Origin: an uncultured Acidobacteriota bacterium
GTDB taxonomy: Bacteria; Acidobacteriota; Thermoanaerobaculia; Gp7-AA8
Assembly (NCBI GenBank): GCA_946887105.1
Contig: CAMPKJ010000177.1
Coordinates: 1-10,166 of the forward strand
DNA length: 10,166 bases
Reading direction: 5' to 3'
Positions 6,456 through 10,166 of this stretch are shown one piece after another; the stretch's first letter is position 1, and every line of letters begins with the position of its first letter. The notes below the pieces were generated by a model. That model ran no database searches. It was not told the DNA's origin and saw nothing but the letters and a program-made list of their open reading frames with translations. The position numbers were made by a program, and so were the translations under genes.

Positions 6456-6860
6456 TCACCGGGCAGGCTCGAATAGCTCGACGGGATTGCCGTCCGGGTC
6501 GAGTAATTGAATCTGCCTGCCTCCCGGCCCGGCTTCCATTTCGTTCCGAAACTGCAGGCCTGCTTTTTTGATCGCGTCAATGCACGAAGGAAGATCGGCA
6601 ACGCGAACGACGATCCGATTCCAGCCGCCCGGCTCCTGCCGTTCCCCACTGGGGAGAGGACGTGAACCCGATGCTCCCGGCCCGCTCAGCAGGAGTGGCA
6701 GCGCCTCGAGCGACAGAGCAGCAAACGCGGGAAGCTGCTTGTGCTCCAATTTGAAGCCGAGGTGCGTCGTATAGAAGTCGATCGATCGGGCCACGTCGGT
6801 CACCTGATAGCGAACGCCGTGAAATCCGCGGATCCAATCTTTGACAGAGGATTCGTTCAT
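6456..6860 (-). CDS. VOC-family protein
   Basis: A 134-residue VOC protein. Seen: FHGVRYQVTDVARSIDFYTTHLGF (13-36), the first module with His14 in the usual first ligand place; the loop GSRPLPSGERQEPGGWNRIVVRVAD (65-89), as in homologues I recall; and DPDGNPVELFEP (121-132), with Glu128 as the usual last ligand. The second-module His is replaced by Asn81 (WNRIV), so the metal site may be incomplete. The substrate is unknown. ATG at 6860 is chosen for the GGAGG at 6867-6871, six bases upstream; ATG at 6887 would add nine residues before that site. It sits 49 bp after the kinase stop and 10 bp before the membrane protein, which suggests co-transcription. Confidence 0.88.
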   Translation of the reverse strand: MNESSVKDWIRGFHGVRYQVTDVARSIDFYTTHLGFKLEHKQLPAFAALSLEALPLLLSGPGASGSRPLPSGERQEPGGWNRIVVRVADLPSCIDAIKKAGLQFRNEMEAGPGGRQIQLLDPDGNPVELFEPAR

Positions 6861-6909
6861 CGCCTGCCTCCGCGCGGACGGCTGCATCGACTATGCCGGG
6901 CCGCCTCGG

Positions 6910-9741
6910 CTACTGGGAAGGTGCCGGCGGCAGCCAGAGCGTGAATGTCGTGCCGCGACCGGCTTCGCTCTCGACCGTGATGTCTCCGCCGAGCGCACGC
7001 GCGATCCTGCGGCTGATCGTGAGTCCGATCCCTGCGCCTGTTGCCGTCTGCGGCTCCAGGCGCACGAATTCCTGGAAGAGGAGGTGGCGTTTCGATTCCG
7101 GGATCCCTGGACCCGTATCGGCAACATCCACCGCGACACACGGGCCCGGCCGCGGTGATGCAGGGTTGTTCCGCACTCCCAGTCGGATCGCAACGCTGCC
7201 GGCCGGCGTGTACTTGATCGCGTTCGAAACGAGGTTTCCGACGACCTGCCGGACGCGGGCGGCATCGCTTTCGATCGGCGGGAAGTCGTCGGGAAGTTGA
7301 ACGTCCATCGCCAGGCCTTTCGCCTGGCACTGAGGGCGGAAGGCATCGGCAACATCGCGCACCGCTTCGCGGAGGTCGATCGGCTTGCGTTGCACGTCGA
7401 GGTGCCCGGCCTCGGTCTTCGCGAGTTGCAGCAGATCCTCGATCAAGCCGAGCGCGGAGCGGATGGAGCGGCGAATCTGAAGGACGCTGTCGTGCTGTGC
7501 CTCGGTGATGTCGCCGGCGTAACCGGCCTCCAGCAACTGCGCGTGCCCATCCGCGGCGCCGAGGGGATTTTTCAGATCGTGAGAGAAACCGCGCATCAGC
7601 CGCTCGCGGCTTTCGGTCACGCGCTCCAGTTCCGCGCGCGCCTCGCGCTCGCGCTCGAGGAGTCGCTCGCGTTCAGCGGCGGCCTCGATCGATTCCGTGA
7701 TGTCGGTGTTCGTCCCGAACCACCTCACCACGTTCCCGCGAGCATCCCGGATCGGCACCGCGCGCGACAGAAACCAGCGGTACTGGCCGGTCTTGCTGCG
7801 CAGCGGGAACGTGTCCTCCCAGTTCTGGCCTGTCTCGAATGCATGGCGGATCCGTTCGACGACCCGATCGACGTGATCCGGGTGATGGACTTTCCGCCAG
7901 CCCCATCCCTGCATCTCCTCGATGGTCGTGCCGGTGTACTCGAACCACCGTTCGTTGTACCAGGAGATCCATCCGTTGGGCTCGGCCATCCACGCGAGTT
8001 GGGGAATGCTGTTCGCGAGCGCGCGGAAGTTGCGCTCGCTCGCACGGAGGTCCTCCTCTGCGCGCTTGCGTTGGGAGATGTCGCGGAAGAACACCGAGAG
8101 CCCGTCATCCGACGGATAGGCGCGGACGTTCAACCAGATGCCGATGGTCGGAGCGATGGCCTCGAACTCGACCGTGGTCTGCTCGGCCATGGCCCGGCGG
8201 AACTCGTGCTGGAACGTGGAGCCGACCGCGCTGGAGAACTCGTCCCACAGGCTGCGGCCGAGGAGCTCCTCGCGGCTTCGCTTCAGAAGACGCTCGGCCT
8301 CGCGATTCACATAGGTGAAGCGCCACTCGCGATCGACCGCATAGAACGAATCGGTGATGCTCTCCAGGATGGTCGTGACCTGTTCGCGCGCCTTCCGCTC
8401 GCGCGCGAGGAGCCGCTCGCGCTCCTCGTCGAGCCGCTTGCGCTCCGAGATGTCGGTGAGCGTCCCGAACCAGCCGGTGATCCGGCCGGCTTCGTCGTGC
8501 TCCGGCATCGCCTGGCCGAGGAACCAGTGGTACTCGCCGTCGACGCCGCGGAAGCGGTATTCGATCGAGTACGGCTCGCCGGTCCGCAGCGAGTGCTGCC
8601 AGCGCGCTACGGTCCGCTCCCGGTCGTCGGGATGAATGAAGCGCAACCAGCGATCGCCCTCCGTTTCCTCGAGAGTGGCTCCGGTGAATTCGTACCAGCG
8701 GCGGCTGAAGTAGCCGTGGTAACCGTCGGGGTCGGTGGTCCAGATGTGCTGCGGGATCATGTCCGCCAGCAGGCGATAGCGCTCCTCGCTCTCGCGGAGC
8801 TTCTCCAGGATGGACTCGATCTCCCTCCGCGCCTTGGCCTCCTCGGCACGCGCGGCCGTCTCGCGCGTGAGCCGCAACGCGGTCTCCTCGGCCTGCTTGC
8901 GCTCGGTGGTCTCGCGCTGGACCGACGTCCATTGCACGACCTTCCCGTTCTCGTCCAGCACGGGCGCCATGCTCATCTCCACCCAGAAAGGACTTCCGTC
9001 CTTCCTGTAATTCAGCAGCTCGATGCGCACGGGTTCGCGCCGCGCGAGCGCGTCGTGGACCCGCCGCGTCGCGTCAGCGTCTGTCCCCGCGCCCTGCAGA
9101 ATCCGCGGCGTTTTGCCGATGATCTCCTCAGGCGTGTAGCCGGTCATGCGCGTGAACGCTGCATTGACGTAGAGGATGCGCGGCCCGGGCTCTTCGAGAG
9201 GCTCCGCTTCCGTGACGACGACCGCATCGTTCGCCGTCGTGACCACCGATTCGAGGACTCGCAGACGGCCCTTCGAGCGTACCTGTCCGGTGACATCCTC
9301 GACCCGATGAATGATGTAGATCAGATTTCCCCGCTCATCGAACACCGGTGAGTTCAGTGGATCCCAATACCGTTCCTCGAACGCGCCGCCGGGCGAACGG
9401 ATGTCGTACTTCTGCAGCGCCATCCGGTGCGGCTTGCCGGTGCGCAGGACTTCATGGAGCGACGCCAGGAGATTTTGCACGCCGGTCGCGTGAGGATCGG
9501 TGGGATTGTCCGGAAAGACCTCGAACAACGGACGGCCGATGACGTCCTCACGGCGGGTCATCGTCACGCGCAGGCGGGCTTCGTTGGCGGCGACCATGGT
9601 GAAGCGCGGCGGATCGGGTGCCAGGAGGAGGTAGGCATCGGGCGCGGACTCGAACACGGCCCAGAAGTTCGCTTCGGGGGCTGCGTGGCTCCGGCTGCCT
9701 GGATTGGCCATTTCGTCCAAAAACGATCGCGCGCCCGGCAT
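6910..9741 (-). CDS. Soluble multi-PAS sensor histidine kinase
   Basis: A 943-residue kinase with about five PAS domains (near 25-150, 162-283, 315-435, 452-560 and 563-683) joined by charged coiled-coil linkers, then HisKA and HATPase_c. The phospho-acceptor is His721 in FSHDLKNPL. The N box is GNLVSNAIKYTP (835-846), the G1 box DTGPGIP (875-881) and the G2 box GAGIGL (902-907), so the core looks active. There is no transmembrane segment or receiver domain, and no response regulator nearby, so it is a cytosolic orphan kinase. PAS2 carries GKTPRILQG, a LOV-like motif without the photoactive Cys. PAS3 and PAS5 with their linkers look like duplicates. ATG at 9741 gives the full length but lies in the loop of a strong inverted repeat; ATG at 9711 (MANPG) is a good alternative. 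A VOC protein and a small membrane protein follow. Confidence 0.93.
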   Translation of the reverse strand: MPGARSFLDEMANPGSRSHAAPEANFWAVFESAPDAYLLLAPDPPRFTMVAANEARLRVTMTRREDVIGRPLFEVFPDNPTDPHATGVQNLLASLHEVLRTGKPHRMALQKYDIRSPGGAFEERYWDPLNSPVFDERGNLIYIIHRVEDVTGQVRSKGRLRVLESVVTTANDAVVVTEAEPLEEPGPRILYVNAAFTRMTGYTPEEIIGKTPRILQGAGTDADATRRVHDALARREPVRIELLNYRKDGSPFWVEMSMAPVLDENGKVVQWTSVQRETTERKQAEETALRLTRETAARAEEAKARREIESILEKLRESEERYRLLADMIPQHIWTTDPDGYHGYFSRRWYEFTGATLEETEGDRWLRFIHPDDRERTVARWQHSLRTGEPYSIEYRFRGVDGEYHWFLGQAMPEHDEAGRITGWFGTLTDISERKRLDEERERLLARERKAREQVTTILESITDSFYAVDREWRFTYVNREAERLLKRSREELLGRSLWDEFSSAVGSTFQHEFRRAMAEQTTVEFEAIAPTIGIWLNVRAYPSDDGLSVFFRDISQRKRAEEDLRASERNFRALANSIPQLAWMAEPNGWISWYNERWFEYTGTTIEEMQGWGWRKVHHPDHVDRVVERIRHAFETGQNWEDTFPLRSKTGQYRWFLSRAVPIRDARGNVVRWFGTNTDITESIEAAAERERLLEREREARAELERVTESRERLMRGFSHDLKNPLGAADGHAQLLEAGYAGDITEAQHDSVLQIRRSIRSALGLIEDLLQLAKTEAGHLDVQRKPIDLREAVRDVADAFRPQCQAKGLAMDVQLPDDFPPIESDAARVRQVVGNLVSNAIKYTPAGSVAIRLGVRNNPASPRPGPCVAVDVADTGPGIPESKRHLLFQEFVRLEPQTATGAGIGLTISRRIARALGGDITVESEAGRGTTFTLWLPPAPSQ

Positions 9742-9761
9742 TACGTCACCGGGCGCGCGAT
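9726..9761 (-). terminator. Terminator-like hairpin at the kinase start
   Basis: The arms at 9726-9738 and 9749-9761 are perfect 13-bp inverted repeats (ATCGCGCGCCCGG on the minus strand) around a 10-base loop, TGACGTAATG. On the minus strand the stem is followed by CG and then TTTTT (9723-9719), the form of an intrinsic terminator. No minus-strand gene lies upstream to be terminated, so an attenuator in the kinase leader or a dyad operator is more likely. The loop holds the kinase's longer ATG start. The repeat and T-run are seen; the function is inferred. Confidence 0.5.
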
Positions 9762-9898
9762 ACGACTGCTCGTCTCACGCCCCTGCGCCTCAACGACCGG
9801 GTACAGCGTGACAACAGCGGTCGCGTAGAACAGCTCGAGGACGCGCGCCTGAGACGTAAACGCGATGTGCACGCGCGGTGCCATACGATGGCCGGCGC

Positions 9899-10166
9899 AT
9901 GCGCGAGGTTCGCGATCGTCCGTGGCGTTTCATGATCGAGCCGCTCCTGCGACGCTGGCCGGACTATCCGCCGGATTGGGAGCGGCGACGCCTCCTGGTC
10001 TTCGAACGAGACGCTGGCCGCTGTCAGGCGTGCGGGTCTCCCCGCAGGACGCATCGGTCTCGCGGCCGAGTCATGGTGCGTGACCGGCGCACACATCCAT
10101 CACGTGCAGCCGATCTCGTCTGGCGGCACGCACGCATTGTCGAACCTGCAAGTGCGATGCGTCGCA
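9899..10166 (+). CDS. HNH endonuclease, partial and apparently frameshifted
   Basis: The 3' end is cut by the window edge. From ATG 9899 the frame reads MREVRDRPWRF, then DYPPDWERRRLLVFERDAGRCQACGS, the typical lead-in of small HNH nucleases with the first zinc pair CQAC (codons 10022-10033). The HNH core, HIHHVQPISSGGTHALSNLQ then VRC, continues in another frame from 10092 to 10157. The frames join if one base is removed from the CCCC run at 10040-10043. This gives CGSPAGR...GAHIHH without a stop. It is either a real pseudogene or a base-call error. The expected last Cys pair (CxxC) starts at Cys 10158-10160 and would lie past the edge. GTG 9878 is an alternative in-frame start. It is divergent from the kinase. 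HNH proteins act in restriction, phage and mobile elements; no such context is visible here. Confidence 0.65.
   Translation, partial: MREVRDRPWRFMIEPLLRRWPDYPPDWERRRLLVFERDAGRCQACGSPRRTHRSRGRVMVRDRRTHPSRAADLVWRHARIVEPASAMRR

Noticed and set aside
6643..6655. Palindrome TCCCC-ACT-GGGGA resembling dispersed repeats that insert into genes
   Set aside because: It encodes part of the PLPSGERQEPGGW loop, which I recall as normal for this VOC subfamily, so no insertion is needed to explain it.
7297..9351. 684-codon open frame on the plus strand
   Set aside because: It is antisense to the histidine kinase, rich in Arg/Leu/Ala/Asp with no domain motif, and is the expected shadow of a GC-rich gene.
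9742..9898. Possible promoters or small gene between the kinase and HNH gene
   Set aside because: Apart from the hairpin I see no convincing -35/-10 pair and no small frame with a ribosome-binding site.

Overview
The window is GC-rich and densely coding. Gaps are short, overlaps are common and GTG starts are used twice or three times, so it is ordinary bacterial chromosome. No phage genes, insertion sequences, tRNA/rRNA or CRISPR are visible, and no stretch over 300 bases lacks a gene. The gene families (KAS-II-type synthase with methyltransferase and type III PKS-associated flavoprotein, multi-PAS kinase, VOC proteins, short uncharacterised secreted and membrane proteins) fit a high-GC soil bacterium such as an acidobacterium. 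That placement is inference, because no phylogenetic marker is present.

Left block (1-3674, minus strand): a tightly packed operon read right to left. It encodes a beta-ketoacyl-ACP synthase of the FabF/KAS II type with an intact Cys-His-His triad, a class I SAM methyltransferase, a geranylgeranyl-reductase-like FAD oxidoreductase and a LON substrate-binding-domain protein. The order condensing enzyme, methyltransferase, flavoprotein mirrors the type III PKS alkylresorcinol/alkylquinone operons, but a KAS II enzyme takes the place of the chalcone-synthase-like enzyme. It probably makes a methylated, redox-tailored polyketide or fatty-acid-derived metabolite. The operon may continue beyond the left edge.

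Middle block: a secreted protein of unknown function (3691-4431, plus) diverges from the synthase with only 16 bp between start codons. Convergent to it is a two-gene minus-strand unit: a VOC protein followed by an uncharacterised protein with a basic Lys/Ala/Pro tail. The Shine-Dalgarno site of the second gene lies in a hairpin whose loop is the stop codon of the first, a likely translational-coupling switch. A plus-strand cysteine-rich protein of unknown function (5513-6031) follows and overlaps tail-to-tail with the next minus gene.

Right block (6014-9741, minus strand): a probable operon of a soluble orphan sensor histidine kinase with about five PAS domains, a VOC protein and a small four-helix membrane protein. 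A 13-bp perfect inverted repeat followed by a T-run sits exactly at the kinase start and looks like an attenuator or operator. At the right edge a divergent, partial HNH endonuclease gene carries an apparent one-base frameshift in a C4 run.

The strongest candidates for a second look are the KAS II-methyltransferase-flavoprotein operon, the stop-codon hairpin at 4999-5015, the hairpin at 9726-9761 and the frameshifted HNH gene.
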